Positions 24,107 to 34,237 of a stretch of 64,000 nt of DNA are shown piece by piece. The notes beneath the pieces were generated by a model. The model was not told the origin of the DNA. It made no database searches and saw only the letters and a list, made by a program, of their open reading frames with translations. The position numbers and the translations under genes are program-made. The stretch is from positions 186,001 through 250,000 of the forward strand of contig NZ_QMBQ01000007.1 of the NCBI RefSeq assembly GCF_003289965.1, written 5' to 3'. This stretch comes from Mesorhizobium atlanticum (GTDB lineage: Bacteria; Pseudomonadota; Alphaproteobacteria; Rhizobiales; Rhizobiaceae). How positions within the stretch are numbered: the first letter of the stretch is position 1; each line of letters starts with the position of its first letter.

Positions 24107-24356
24107 TATCTACCGTCTGCGTATGCATCGCCCAATCGGGCTGTTTTGGGCGGGACCGGTTGGGTTTGTGACTTGTTGGTCTGGGACCGGCGCGCAGCCC
24201 TTATCACATTTCACTTTGCCGGGGAATGCTACCACGTGTCATTCGACATCGAGATCGGTTGGTGGCAAAGTGTCATCGTGCCGTCACAGTCTCAACCTGC
24301 GGTGGACGCGGCTGGGACGGCTGCAATCGAGGAAACCATGAAAGGGAGAACCAATC

Positions 24357-24536
24357 ATGTCTCTTGCATCCCATCTTGATGAGTTGCAGCGGAAACACGG
24401 TGACATCGAGCGCGAGCTCACCGACGCGATGAACCATCCTTCGGTGGACGACCTCGAAATCGTGAATCTCAAGCGACGCAAGCTGGCAATCAAGGACGAG
24501 ATTGAAAAGCTGAAGGGGAGCCCCACAGCACACTGA
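24357..24536 (+). CDS. YdcH-family (DUF465) protein, second copy
   Basis: A 59-codon gene (ATG 24357, TGA 24534-24536) with AAAGGGAGAA 7 bp upstream. LASHLDELQRKHGDIERELT and EIVNLKRRKLAIKDEIEKLK match DUF465, including the conserved basic-KLxIKDEI core. It is shorter than and divergent from the copy at 23903-24106; sequence identity between the two is low, so this is an old pair. The 250 bp between them hold both promoters; I see no other gene there. Confidence 0.88.
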   Translation: MSLASHLDELQRKHGDIERELTDAMNHPSVDDLEIVNLKRRKLAIKDEIEKLKGSPTAH

Positions 24537-24581
24537 ACATACCCTAGGCAACATCACCGCACCCGCCGCGGTGCCAACCTA

Positions 24582-24604
24582 CCGGTGGCAAGACATGCCA
24601 CCGG
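24582..24604. other. Hairpin in the ydcH-ispG intergenic region
   Basis: A 9-bp stem CCGGTGGCA (24582-24590) with TGCCACCGG (24596-24604) and a 5-base loop. It is 46 bp after the YdcH stop and has no T tract. Possible 3' end or processing site of the ydcH transcript. Confidence 0.5.
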
Positions 24605-24775
24605 ACCGTTGTCGTTAACCGAATCACCCGACCGTTTTAGCGCGGATCTTGCAGCCCGAGGGTTTTGCATAAGCCCTGCGGCCGCTGATCGCGGGCCGTC
24701 GATTTGCGGGCCTTGCCTGGCGCTTGCCATTGACAAGCCATCTTTGCTCGGCCACCTCATGCCCGGAACTTTCAG

Positions 24776-26041
24776 ATGAAGGCGACCGGCATGACCGGAT
24801 ATTTTTCCTCTCCCTTCCCGCGGCGCATGTCGGTCGGCGTGTCGGTCGGCGGTGTGATGGTTGGCGGCGGCGCGCCTGTAGTCGTGCAGTCGATGACCAA
24901 CACCGACACCGCCGATGTCGACCAGACCGTCGCCCAGGTCGCGGCGCTGCATCGTGCCGGCTCGGAGATCGTGCGCATCACCGTCGACCGCGACGAGAGC
25001 GCGGCTGCGGTCCCGCGCATCCACGAGCGGCTGTTGCGGCTCGGCATCGACGTGCCGCTGGTCGGCGACTTCCATTATATCGGCCACAAGCTCCTCGCCG
25101 ATCACCCAGCCTGCGCCGAGGTGCTGGCGAAATACCGCATCAATCCCGGCAATGTCGGCTTCAAGGAGAAGAAGGACCGTCAGTTTGCCGCGATCGTCGA
25201 AATGGCGATCAGACATGACAAGCCGGTGCGCATCGGCGTCAACTGGGGCTCGCTCGACCAGGAGCTTTTGACCCGGCTGATGGACGACAACCAGGCGAAG
25301 GGCTCGCCGCTCACCGCGCAGGAAGTCACCCGCGAGGCGATCGTCCAGTCGGCCATCCTGTCGGCCGAGATGGCGGAAGAGATCGGGCTTGGCCGCGACA
25401 AGATCATCCTGTCGGCCAAGGTCAGCGGCGTGCAGGATCTGATCGCCGTCTACACCGCGCTCGCCACCCGCTCCGACCATACGCTGCACCTGGGTCTCAC
25501 CGAAGCCGGCATGGGCACCAAGGGCATCGTCGCCTCTTCCGCGGCGATGGGCATCCTGCTGCAGCAGGGCATCGGCGACACGATCCGCATCTCGCTGACG
25601 CCGGAGCCGAATGGCGACCGCACCCGCGAAGTGCAGGTGTCGCAGGAACTCTTGCAGACCATGGGCTTCCGGCAGTTTGTGCCGATCGTCGCCGCCTGCC
25701 CCGGCTGCGGCCGCACGACATCCACAGTGTTCCAGGAACTCGCCCAGAGCATCCAGGCCGATATTCGCAAGAACATGCCGGTCTGGCGCGAGAAATATCC
25801 GGGCGTCGAGAACCTCAAGGTCGCGGTGATGGGCTGCATCGTCAACGGTCCCGGCGAATCCAAGCATGCCGATATCGGCATATCCTTGCCCGGCACCGGC
25901 GAGACGCCGACGGCGCCTGTCTTCATCGACGGCAAGAAGGCGGCGACGCTGCGCGGTCCGTCCATCGCGCAGGATTTCGAGAAGATGGTCGGCGACTATA
26001 TCGAGCAGCGCTACGGACACGGCAAGGCCGCGGCCGAGTAG
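24776..26041 (+). CDS. ispG: Flavodoxin/ferredoxin-dependent HMBPP synthase
   Basis: A 421-residue [4Fe-4S] enzyme of the MEP isoprenoid pathway that makes HMBPP from MEcPP. The N-terminal TIM barrel has VQSMTNTDTADVDQTVAQV and GDFHYIGHKLL. The cluster cysteines are in ACPGCGRTTSTVFQ and VMGCIVNGPGE. The length matches the proteobacterial type. ATG 24776 has no strong ribosome site; internal Met codons (GMTGYF and RRMSVG) are alternatives that would cost 5 or 17 residues. A lytic transglycosylase gene starts 4 bp after the stop. Confidence 0.95.
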   Translation: MKATGMTGYFSSPFPRRMSVGVSVGGVMVGGGAPVVVQSMTNTDTADVDQTVAQVAALHRAGSEIVRITVDRDESAAAVPRIHERLLRLGIDVPLVGDFHYIGHKLLADHPACAEVLAKYRINPGNVGFKEKKDRQFAAIVEMAIRHDKPVRIGVNWGSLDQELLTRLMDDNQAKGSPLTAQEVTREAIVQSAILSAEMAEEIGLGRDKIILSAKVSGVQDLIAVYTALATRSDHTLHLGLTEAGMGTKGIVASSAAMGILLQQGIGDTIRISLTPEPNGDRTREVQVSQELLQTMGFRQFVPIVAACPGCGRTTSTVFQELAQSIQADIRKNMPVWREKYPGVENLKVAVMGCIVNGPGESKHADIGISLPGTGETPTAPVFIDGKKAATLRGPSIAQDFEKMVGDYIEQRYGHGKAAAE

Positions 26042-26045
26042 GCCT

Positions 26046-26906
26046 ATGCACCGTTTCCTCACAGTGGCCCTGGCCTTGCTTTGCAGCTTGAGTTGGGTGG
26101 CAGGCGCGTCCGCCGACCCGCCGCAGTCGAAATCGGCTGCCAAACGGTTGATCAACCGTGTCTGCGAACTGATCGAAGCCCAGGCCCAGCAGAATGGCCT
26201 GCCCAGGGATTTCTTCGCCAGGCTGATCTGGAAGGAAAGCCGCTTCGATCCGAACGCAGTGAGCCCGGTCGGCGCCGAAGGCATCGCGCAATTCATGCCC
26301 GGCACCGCCAAGATGCGCGGCCTGGCCAATTCCTTCGACATCGAGCAGGCGCTTCCCGCCTCGGCGAAGTACCTTGCCGAGATGAAGGCAGACTACGGCA
26401 ATCTCGGCCTCGCGGCCGCGGCCTATAATGCCGGCGAGAACCGTGTGTCGCGTTGGCTGGATTCCGGCGGCTTCCTGCCGATGGAGACGGAAAGCTATGT
26501 CTTCGACATCATGGGCGAACCCGTCGACAAGTTTTCCGACAAATCCTATGCCGGCACCGTCCAGCCGCTCGACCCCAAGATGAGCTTCGCGGTCGCCTGC
26601 CGCAGGCTGCCGGTAATCATGTCGCAGACCGTCGCCATGGCCTCGATCAACGTCAAGCCGTGGGGCGTGCAGGTGGCGGGCAATTTCCGCCGCTCGGCGG
26701 CGATCGGCCAATGGCTGAGAGTCAAAAGCCGGTTCCCGGCCCTGCTCGCCAGCCATGATCCGGTGGTGAGCCGGGTGCGCACGCCGATCGGCCGGCGCGG
26801 CATCTACGCGGTGAGGATCGGCGCCGACTCGCGCGGCGAGGCCAACGGCATCTGCGAGAAGCTGCAAAGCGTCGGCGGCGCCTGCGTGGTGATGCGCAAC
26901 CGGTGA
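26046..26906 (+). CDS. Lytic transglycosylase with SPOR-like tail
   Basis: A 286-residue exported peptidoglycan lyase. It has a signal peptide (MHRFLTVALALLCSLSWVAGASA). The SLT goose-lysozyme-like domain has LIWKESRFDPNAVSP with the catalytic Glu (~residue 61), GAEGIAQFMPGTA and AAAAYNAGENRVSRW. The last 40 residues (RRGIYAVRIGADSRGEANGI) look like a SPOR domain, which would target septal glycan. It starts 4 bp after ispG and is probably cotranscribed. Its stop abuts that of the convergent kinase gene with no base between. Confidence 0.9.
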   Translation: MHRFLTVALALLCSLSWVAGASADPPQSKSAAKRLINRVCELIEAQAQQNGLPRDFFARLIWKESRFDPNAVSPVGAEGIAQFMPGTAKMRGLANSFDIEQALPASAKYLAEMKADYGNLGLAAAAYNAGENRVSRWLDSGGFLPMETESYVFDIMGEPVDKFSDKSYAGTVQPLDPKMSFAVACRRLPVIMSQTVAMASINVKPWGVQVAGNFRRSAAIGQWLRVKSRFPALLASHDPVVSRVRTPIGRRGIYAVRIGADSRGEANGICEKLQSVGGACVVMRNR

Positions 26907-29237
<2,331 letters not shown>

Positions 29238-29343
29238 GCGCCACCCCAACACATACGCACAATTTTAATGGTCGGGATTACGCTTGATTTACATTAAGAT
29301 TTCGTTGGTGGGCGAGATCCCCTTGCGCTGACGGACAAGTCGG

Positions 29344-29372
29344 GCGGGCCGCTCCGCAAGCGGCCCGCTTTT
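29344..29372. terminator. Hairpin between kinase and tautomerase genes
   Basis: A 10-bp perfect stem GCGGGCCGCT (29344-29353) with AGCGGCCCGC (29359-29368) followed by TTTT on the plus strand. On the minus strand it follows the tautomerase stop by 13 bp without a T tract, so it may end the SDR-SDR-tautomerase transcript only weakly. Confidence 0.6.
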
Positions 29373-29385
29373 GGTCAATTCAGAC

Positions 29386-29598
29386 CTATTCCTTGGCCCG
29401 GTAGGCGTCGGGAATGACGAAGATCTCGTCGGCGCGGCCGTAGCCGCCGTCGGGAACCTCCTCGATCAGCACCATCGTGTTGGGACGCACACCTTCGCCG
29501 AAATAATCGACGAACATCTGCGTGGTCTTGTGGACCAGGTCCTCTTTCTGCGCCTTCGTGAGGGCGGCTTGCGGCATCTTGAAGTTGGCAAAGGGCAT
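29386..29598 (-). CDS. 4-oxalocrotonate tautomerase-family protein
   Basis: A 70-residue tautomerase. The chain begins Met-Pro (MPFANFKMPQ), so processing exposes the catalytic N-terminal Pro typical of the family. The conserved helix LTKAQKEDLVHKTTQMFVDY and the strand TMVLIEEVPDGGYGRA follow. It probably acts as an oligomer on a keto-enol substrate. AAGGAA precedes the ATG. It is the last gene of a three-gene operon with two SDR oxidoreductases (25 bp after the second). Confidence 0.9.
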   Translation of the reverse strand: MPFANFKMPQAALTKAQKEDLVHKTTQMFVDYFGEGVRPNTMVLIEEVPDGGYGRADEIFVIPDAYRAKE

Positions 29599-29623
29599 TT
29601 CCAGGTTCCTTTCGGGTTGGGTT

Positions 29624-30505
29624 TCAGGGCTTTGGATGAAGAAGGTCGGCAAGGCCGATGCGCTCAAGGAGCTGGGCGCGGACGCGGTCAGCGACGCCGT
29701 TGACGATGGCCGCACCGTCATCGGACGGATCGATATGGACGCGGAACGGCCGGCGGCCATGCGGCATCGCCACCAGATCGACGATGGCCTCGGCGACTTC
29801 CGAGGGATCGGCATCGGCAGGCTCCAGGCCGGCAAGGCCCTTCAACGCCTGGTCGTCGACGCCGGCATAGGGGCCGGACCAATAAGCGGCGGCTCGCCCG
29901 GTGTCGGCCGGCTTGCCGGAATGGGCGAAATGCTCGGTGCCCTTGGTAAAGGCGCCCGGCACGACGATGCTCGTCTCGATGCCGAACCGGGCAAGCTCCA
30001 GCGCGTAGCTCTGCGCCAGCGCGTCCATGCCTGCCTTGGCGGCAAAATACGGCGCGAGGAAAGGCGGCGTGCCGCTCGATCCGACCCATATCATCAAGGC
30101 CCGGCCAAGCGAGCGCATGCCGGGAAGGACTGCCCGGTTGACGCGCTGGGTGCCCAGCACATTGACGTCGTAGAGCGCAGCCAATTGCTCCGGCGTGAAG
30201 GCTTCGGCAGGCCCGAACACCATATGGCCGGCATTGTGGATGACGACGTCGATGCTGCCGGCTTCCGCCAGGATGGTTTCCACGGCCGCCTCGATCGACG
30301 GTTCCGACAGCACGTCGAGCGCGATGGCGCGGATCGCCAGCTTCTCCTCGCGGGCCAGTCTTTCGACCTCGGCCGCGGCGGCGCCGCCGCGCGCCTGCGG
30401 ATCGCGCATGGAGGCATAGACCCGGTGGCCGGCTCTGGCGAGCGCCTTCGCGGTCATGGCACCAAAGCCGCTCGATGCGCCGGTGATGAGAATTGTCTGC
30501 TGCAT
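29624..30505 (-). CDS. Short-chain dehydrogenase/reductase
   Basis: A 293-residue NAD(P)-dependent oxidoreductase of the classical SDR type. TGASSGFGAMTAKAL is the cofactor loop, HNAGHM the NAG motif, WVGSSGTPPFLAPYFAAKAG the catalytic Ser, Tyr and Lys. Close to SDRs annotated as oxidoreductases with unknown substrate. Met at 30505 fits the SDR N-terminus; the longer frame overlaps the upstream gene. It is the second gene of the SDR-SDR-tautomerase operon, 14 bp after the first. Confidence 0.9.
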   Translation of the reverse strand: MQQTILITGASSGFGAMTAKALARAGHRVYASMRDPQARGGAAAAEVERLAREEKLAIRAIALDVLSEPSIEAAVETILAEAGSIDVVIHNAGHMVFGPAEAFTPEQLAALYDVNVLGTQRVNRAVLPGMRSLGRALMIWVGSSGTPPFLAPYFAAKAGMDALAQSYALELARFGIETSIVVPGAFTKGTEHFAHSGKPADTGRAAAYWSGPYAGVDDQALKGLAGLEPADADPSEVAEAIVDLVAMPHGRRPFRVHIDPSDDGAAIVNGVADRVRAQLLERIGLADLLHPKP

Positions 30506-30519
30506 GGTAGCCTCTATCC

Positions 30520-31254
30520 CTAGATCGCGCCGCCATTGGCGCGGATGATCTGGCCGTTGACCCATTGGCTGTCCGTGCCGGCAAGGAAGGCGACGAGCCC
30601 GGCGACATCGTCGGGCTGGCCGAGGCGGCCGAGCGGGATGAGCCTTGTGATCGCCTCGATCTGCGCGGCGCTCTTGCCGTCGGTGAAGAGTTCGGTGTCG
30701 ATCGGGCCGGGCGCGACGGCGTTGACGGTGATGCGGCGCGGGCCGAGCTCCTTGGCAAGGATATGCGTCATGGCTTCGACGCCGGCCTTGGTCACGGCAT
30801 AGATGCCGTAGGCCGGCTGGTAGAAACCCACGACACTTGAAGAAAAATTGATGATGCGGCCGCCATCGTTCAAGCGCCTTGCAGCTTCGCGCATGCCGCG
30901 GAACGTGCCGCCGAGATTGACTGCGAGCTGGCGTTCGAATGCGGCGTCGTCGGTGTCCGCGATCGGCGACAGCCGCATCATGCCGGCATTGTTGACGAGG
31001 ATGTCGGCCTTGCCAAAGGCCTTTTCGGCCGCGTCGAACAAGGCGGCCATGCCGCTCGGTTCGCCGATGTCGGCCTGGACCGCGAGAGCGGTGCCGCCGG
31101 CGGCCTCGATGGCCGAGACGACCTCGCCGGCTGCGTCCTTGCCGCGCGCATAGTTGACGATGACGGCGATGCCGTCCCGGGCGAGCCGTTTGGCGATCGC
31201 GGCGCCGATGCCTCTCGATGCGCCTGTCACGATCGCGGTTCTTGTCTTGTGCAT
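30520..31254 (-). CDS. Short-chain dehydrogenase/reductase (3-oxoacyl reductase-like)
   Basis: A 244-residue classical SDR. IVTGASRGIGAAIAKRLARD is the cofactor loop, VNNAGMMRL the NAG motif, FSSSVVGFYQPAYGIYAVTK the Ser-Tyr-Lys active site, and NAVAPGPIDTELF the substrate-loop start. Its cofactor could be NADPH by family (the Arg after TGAS). It is the first gene of the operon and is divergent from a LysR gene with 105 bp between starts. The substrate is not known. Confidence 0.9.
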   Translation of the reverse strand: MHKTRTAIVTGASRGIGAAIAKRLARDGIAVIVNYARGKDAAGEVVSAIEAAGGTALAVQADIGEPSGMAALFDAAEKAFGKADILVNNAGMMRLSPIADTDDAAFERQLAVNLGGTFRGMREAARRLNDGGRIINFSSSVVGFYQPAYGIYAVTKAGVEAMTHILAKELGPRRITVNAVAPGPIDTELFTDGKSAAQIEAITRLIPLGRLGQPDDVAGLVAFLAGTDSQWVNGQIIRANGGAI

Positions 31255-31359
31255 GATCGATCTCCGTTCATTTGTTGTGGAGCGGATATAGATCCTCCGC
31301 CCTTCCGGATAATCGGCCGGCTATTGACAGCAGTATTCGGACGGAGCGAACAATCTGCC

Positions 31360-32253
31360 ATGGATCGATTGGACAGGATGCGGCTGTTCGTGCGCGTGGT
31401 GGAGCGGCGCAATTTTACCGCGGCCGCGGCCGATCTTGGCCTGCCGCGCTCAACCGCGACCGAGGCGATCCAGCAACTGGAGGAGCATCTTGGGACAAGG
31501 CTGCTGGACCGCACCACGCGCCATGTCGCCACGACGCTCGACGGGCAGGCTTATTACGAGCGCTGCCTGTCGATCCTGGGCGAGGTGGAGGATGCCGAGG
31601 CCGGGTTCCGCAGCGCCGAGCCGCGCGGCCTGTTGCGCATCGATGCGCATCCGCTGCTCACGCAGCGCTTCCTGCTGCCGCAATTGCCGGCCTTCCTCGA
31701 ACGCTATCCCGGCATCGATCTGCATATCGGCCAGGGCGACAGGCTGGTCGACCTGGTGCGCGAAGGCGTCGATTGCGTCATCCGCGCCGGTGAACCGCAG
31801 GACAGCGGCATGATCATGCGGCGGCTGGCGATGATCGGCGAGATCACCTGCGCCAGCCCAAGCTATCTGAAGCGCCACGGAACGCCGGCATCGCCCGAGG
31901 CGCTGGAGGGTCATCAGGCCGTCTGCTTCGTTTCCTCCCGGACCGGCGACATCCTGCCGCTCGAGTTCACGGTCGGAGCGAAGGTGCATCTGGAAATGCT
32001 GCCGGGCCGTGTGCGCGTCAACAATTCGGACACCGCGGCAGAGCTCGCGCGCCTGGGCTTCGGGCTTCTGCAGGCACCACGCTACCGGCTCGAAAAAGAC
32101 CTGGCCGACGGGACGCTGGTCGAGGTCCTCAAGGATTTCCCGCCGACGCCGACGCCGTTGTTCGCGCTCTATCCGCAGAACCGCCAGCTTGCTCCGCGGC
32201 TGCGCGTCTTCCTGGAATGGGTGTCCCGCATATTCGCCGAGGCAAGACTCTAA
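31360..32253 (+). CDS. LysR-family transcriptional regulator
   Basis: A 297-residue regulator of the CrgA/DsdC-like group. The N-terminal HTH has MRLFVRVVERRNFTAAAADL and RSTATEAIQQLEEHLGTRLL. The C-terminal effector domain follows, with LRIDAHPLLTQRFLLPQLPAF and AELARLGFGLLQAPRY. The frame is open upstream, but ATG 31360 gives the usual LysR N-terminus. It likely regulates the divergent SDR-SDR-tautomerase operon, as LysR genes usually control their divergent neighbour. Confidence 0.9.
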   Translation: MDRLDRMRLFVRVVERRNFTAAAADLGLPRSTATEAIQQLEEHLGTRLLDRTTRHVATTLDGQAYYERCLSILGEVEDAEAGFRSAEPRGLLRIDAHPLLTQRFLLPQLPAFLERYPGIDLHIGQGDRLVDLVREGVDCVIRAGEPQDSGMIMRRLAMIGEITCASPSYLKRHGTPASPEALEGHQAVCFVSSRTGDILPLEFTVGAKVHLEMLPGRVRVNNSDTAAELARLGFGLLQAPRYRLEKDLADGTLVEVLKDFPPTPTPLFALYPQNRQLAPRLRVFLEWVSRIFAEARL

Positions 32254-32351
32254 GCATCGGCGGCATCACCGCTGCAAACCGTAGGGGATTTGAGCGAAGC
32301 CGGTCGATGGGCAAACCTCAAGGTCATTATACCCATTCGCGCACGTGCCCG

Positions 32352-32381
32352 TTGACAAGCGTGCGTCCGCTCGTGTTCTAT
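32352..32381 (+). promoter_or_regulatory. Putative sigma-70 promoter of the amide operon
   Basis: TTGACA (32352-32357), an 18-bp spacer and TTCTAT (32376-32381). The -35 is perfect and the -10 reasonable. Initiation near 32388 would give a leader of about 110 bases to the terminator at 32498. No other promoter-like pair stands out between the LysR stop and amiC. Confidence 0.6.
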
Positions 32382-32444
32382 TTCGCAAGCGCACAATTTC
32401 CCGCGTAACACATAGCGTCCGGCATGGCCGGGCAAGGGCAGCAT

Positions 32445-32498
32445 GGCCTCGCCGCGTCTCATGAAAGCATGGGGTGCGTGTGGGGCCTTTGTTTTTTT
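32445..32498 (+). promoter_or_regulatory. Leader terminator of amiC (antitermination target)
   Basis: A long hairpin. GGCCTCGC (32445-32452) pairs with GTGGGGCC (32480-32487), then an inner stem 32453-32463 pairs with 32468-32478, with one bulged T and an AAAG tetraloop. It is followed by TTTG and seven T to 32498. The amiC ribosome site GAGG is 32499-32502, directly after. As a terminator sitting before its own operon next to an ANTAR protein gene, it is the expected target for AmiR antitermination. A small hairpin CCGGC-ATG-GCCGG at 32419-32431 precedes it. I could not pick out the dual hexaloop ANTAR motif with confidence. Confidence 0.8.
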
Positions 32499-32507
32499 GA
32501 GGTCCGG

Positions 32508-33647
32508 GTGAAGACGTTCAGGGTCGGCATCCTCTATTCGACCACCGGTCCCTACGGGGCGATCGGCCGCGACTGCCGCGCCGGCGCCGAGTTCGCCATC
32601 GAGGAACTGGACAAGGCCGACAGCGCCGTGCGCATCGAGCCGGTCTTCGGCGATCCCGCGGGCCAGCCGGAGCGCTACCTCGACCTGATCCGCACCATGC
32701 TGCGCTACGATCACTGCCGCAACGTGATCGGCACCATCACCTCCCTGTCGCGCAAGGATGTCATCCCGCTGGTGGAGAAATATGACGGGCTGCTCTGGTA
32801 TATCTGCCCCTACGAGGGCTTCGAGGCCAACGAGAACGTCATCTACACCGGCGCCTGCCCAAACCAGCATCTGATACCGCTGTTCGACTACATGCTGCCC
32901 CGCTACGGCAAGCGCGTCTATCTCGCCGGCGCCAATTATGTCTGGGGCTGGGAGATGAACCGGCTGGCGCGTGAGCTTCTCACGCGCGCCGGCGGCGAGG
33001 TGCTCGGCGAGCGCTATCTGCCGATCGAGGAGACCGATGTCGGCCTGCTGATCGCCGATCTGGAGCGGCATCGGCCCGACTTCATCTTGAACAACATGAT
33101 CGGCCCTTCGAGCTACGCCTTCCTGGCCGCCGTGCGCCGGCTGGCCGACCGCGATCCCGCCTTCGCGCCGGAACGCTGCCCGGTGCTGAGCTGCGATCTG
33201 ACGGAATGCGAACTCGGCGAGATCGAGCCGGGCACAGCCGTCGGCCAGCTTTCGACAGCCTCTTATTTCGAAAGCCTGGAATCGCGCGAAAACCGGATTT
33301 TCAAGCAACGCGTCGCCGCCCGTTTCGGCGCCGAGCGGCGCGTCTCCAGCTTTTTTGCCGGCGCCTATGCCGCCGTCATGCTCTGTGCCGAGGCGATCAC
33401 CGGGACCCATGGAGACGACCCCGCCAGCGTGCGCGCTTTCCTGCATGCCCGACCGCGGCAGACCGTGCTCGGACCGCTCGCCATCGATCCACGCACCAAT
33501 CATGCGGCCCTGCCTTTCAATCTTGGCCGCATTAACGAGCAGTCCGGTTTCGACGTCATTGCCTCGCATGGCGCCATCGTCGCCGATCCCTATCTTGTCG
33601 GCACGCTGGCCAGCCAGCCCGTCCCGCATCTGAGGGTCGTGCAATGA
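32508..33647 (+). CDS. amiC: AmiC-like amide sensor (periplasmic-binding fold)
   Basis: A 379-residue cytosolic protein of the AmiC group, which binds short amides and sequesters AmiR when no inducer is present. Recognised by VGILYSTTGPYGAIGRDC at the start, LIRTMLRYDHCRNVIGTITS, YICPYEGFEANENVIYTGAC and PNQHLIPLFDYMLPRYG, all corresponding to Pseudomonas AmiC segments. There is no signal peptide. GTG 32508 is chosen: GAGG is 5 bp upstream and the length matches AmiC (~385). An in-frame ATG at 32424 would put the leader terminator inside the gene. The stop overlaps amiR by 4 bp (ATGA). Confidence 0.88.
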   Translation: MKTFRVGILYSTTGPYGAIGRDCRAGAEFAIEELDKADSAVRIEPVFGDPAGQPERYLDLIRTMLRYDHCRNVIGTITSLSRKDVIPLVEKYDGLLWYICPYEGFEANENVIYTGACPNQHLIPLFDYMLPRYGKRVYLAGANYVWGWEMNRLARELLTRAGGEVLGERYLPIEETDVGLLIADLERHRPDFILNNMIGPSSYAFLAAVRRLADRDPAFAPERCPVLSCDLTECELGEIEPGTAVGQLSTASYFESLESRENRIFKQRVAARFGAERRVSSFFAGAYAAVMLCAEAITGTHGDDPASVRAFLHARPRQTVLGPLAIDPRTNHAALPFNLGRINEQSGFDVIASHGAIVADPYLVGTLASQPVPHLRVVQ

Positions 33648-34228
33648 CGCGGACCCCGAATTTCGTTTCCTGGCGCGCCGCGATCCTGCATCGCGCCGAC
33701 GACAACATCGAGCGCTTGAAGCGTCAGCTCGAACGTCTCGGCGTGACCGTCCTGGTGCAGTGGAAGCCGCTCGATCTCGCCGAAACGCCGGCGGACATCG
33801 TCCTGGTCGACGCCGACCAGGGGTGGGACGATCTCTTGCCATGGGACGGCGACGACGCGCCTGTCCCGGTGGTCGCGCTGCTCGGCTCCGAAGCGCCGGG
33901 CCGCATCGCCTGGGCGCTCGGAAAGGGCGCCGGGGCGCTCATTGCCAAGCCGGTCACCGCCTCCTCGGTTTATCCAGCGCTGGTGCTTGCCACGCACGCC
34001 CACCATGAGCGCACCGCCGTCAAGGCGCGCATCGCCGGCCTGGAGGAGCGACTGCGGCTGAGACCGATCGTCTACGACGCGATGCGCTCGATCATGGCCG
34101 TGCAAGGCGGCGATGAGACCGGCGCCTATCGCACGCTCTGCCGCCTCGCCATGCAGCGCCGGCTTACCGTCGAGCACGTCGCCGCGGCAATCGTTGCCGG
34201 GCACGAGCCCGTGCCGCGCGCGATGTAG
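33644..34228 (+). CDS. amiR: AmiR-like ANTAR antitermination regulator
   Basis: A 194-residue RNA-binding regulator. Residues ~1-125 form a degenerate receiver domain (DIVLVDADQGWDDLLPWDGD; VVALLGSEAPGRIAWALGKG), in which the normal acidic pocket and phospho-Asp context are not clearly conserved. The C-terminal 65 residues carry a coiled coil and an ANTAR domain (RPIVYDAMRSIMAVQGGDET, then YRTLCRLAMQRRLTVEHVAA). In Pseudomonas AmiR is released by inducer-bound AmiC and prevents termination in the leader RNA. ATGA overlap with amiC indicates coupled translation, fitting complex formation. Confidence 0.85.
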   Translation: MTRTPNFVSWRAAILHRADDNIERLKRQLERLGVTVLVQWKPLDLAETPADIVLVDADQGWDDLLPWDGDDAPVPVVALLGSEAPGRIAWALGKGAGALIAKPVTASSVYPALVLATHAHHERTAVKARIAGLEERLRLRPIVYDAMRSIMAVQGGDETGAYRTLCRLAMQRRLTVEHVAAAIVAGHEPVPRAM

Positions 34229-34237
34229 GCCGCCGGC

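Noticed and set aside
24047..24379. 110-codon plus-strand frame between the YdcH genes
   Set aside because: It overlaps both YdcH promoters, has mixed codon use and no ribosome site or family resemblance.
32424..32507. ATG 32424 as amiC start (28 extra residues)
   Set aside because: It would translate through the leader terminator, has no ribosome site and gives no similarity to AmiC N-termini; GTG 32508 has GAGG and fits family length.
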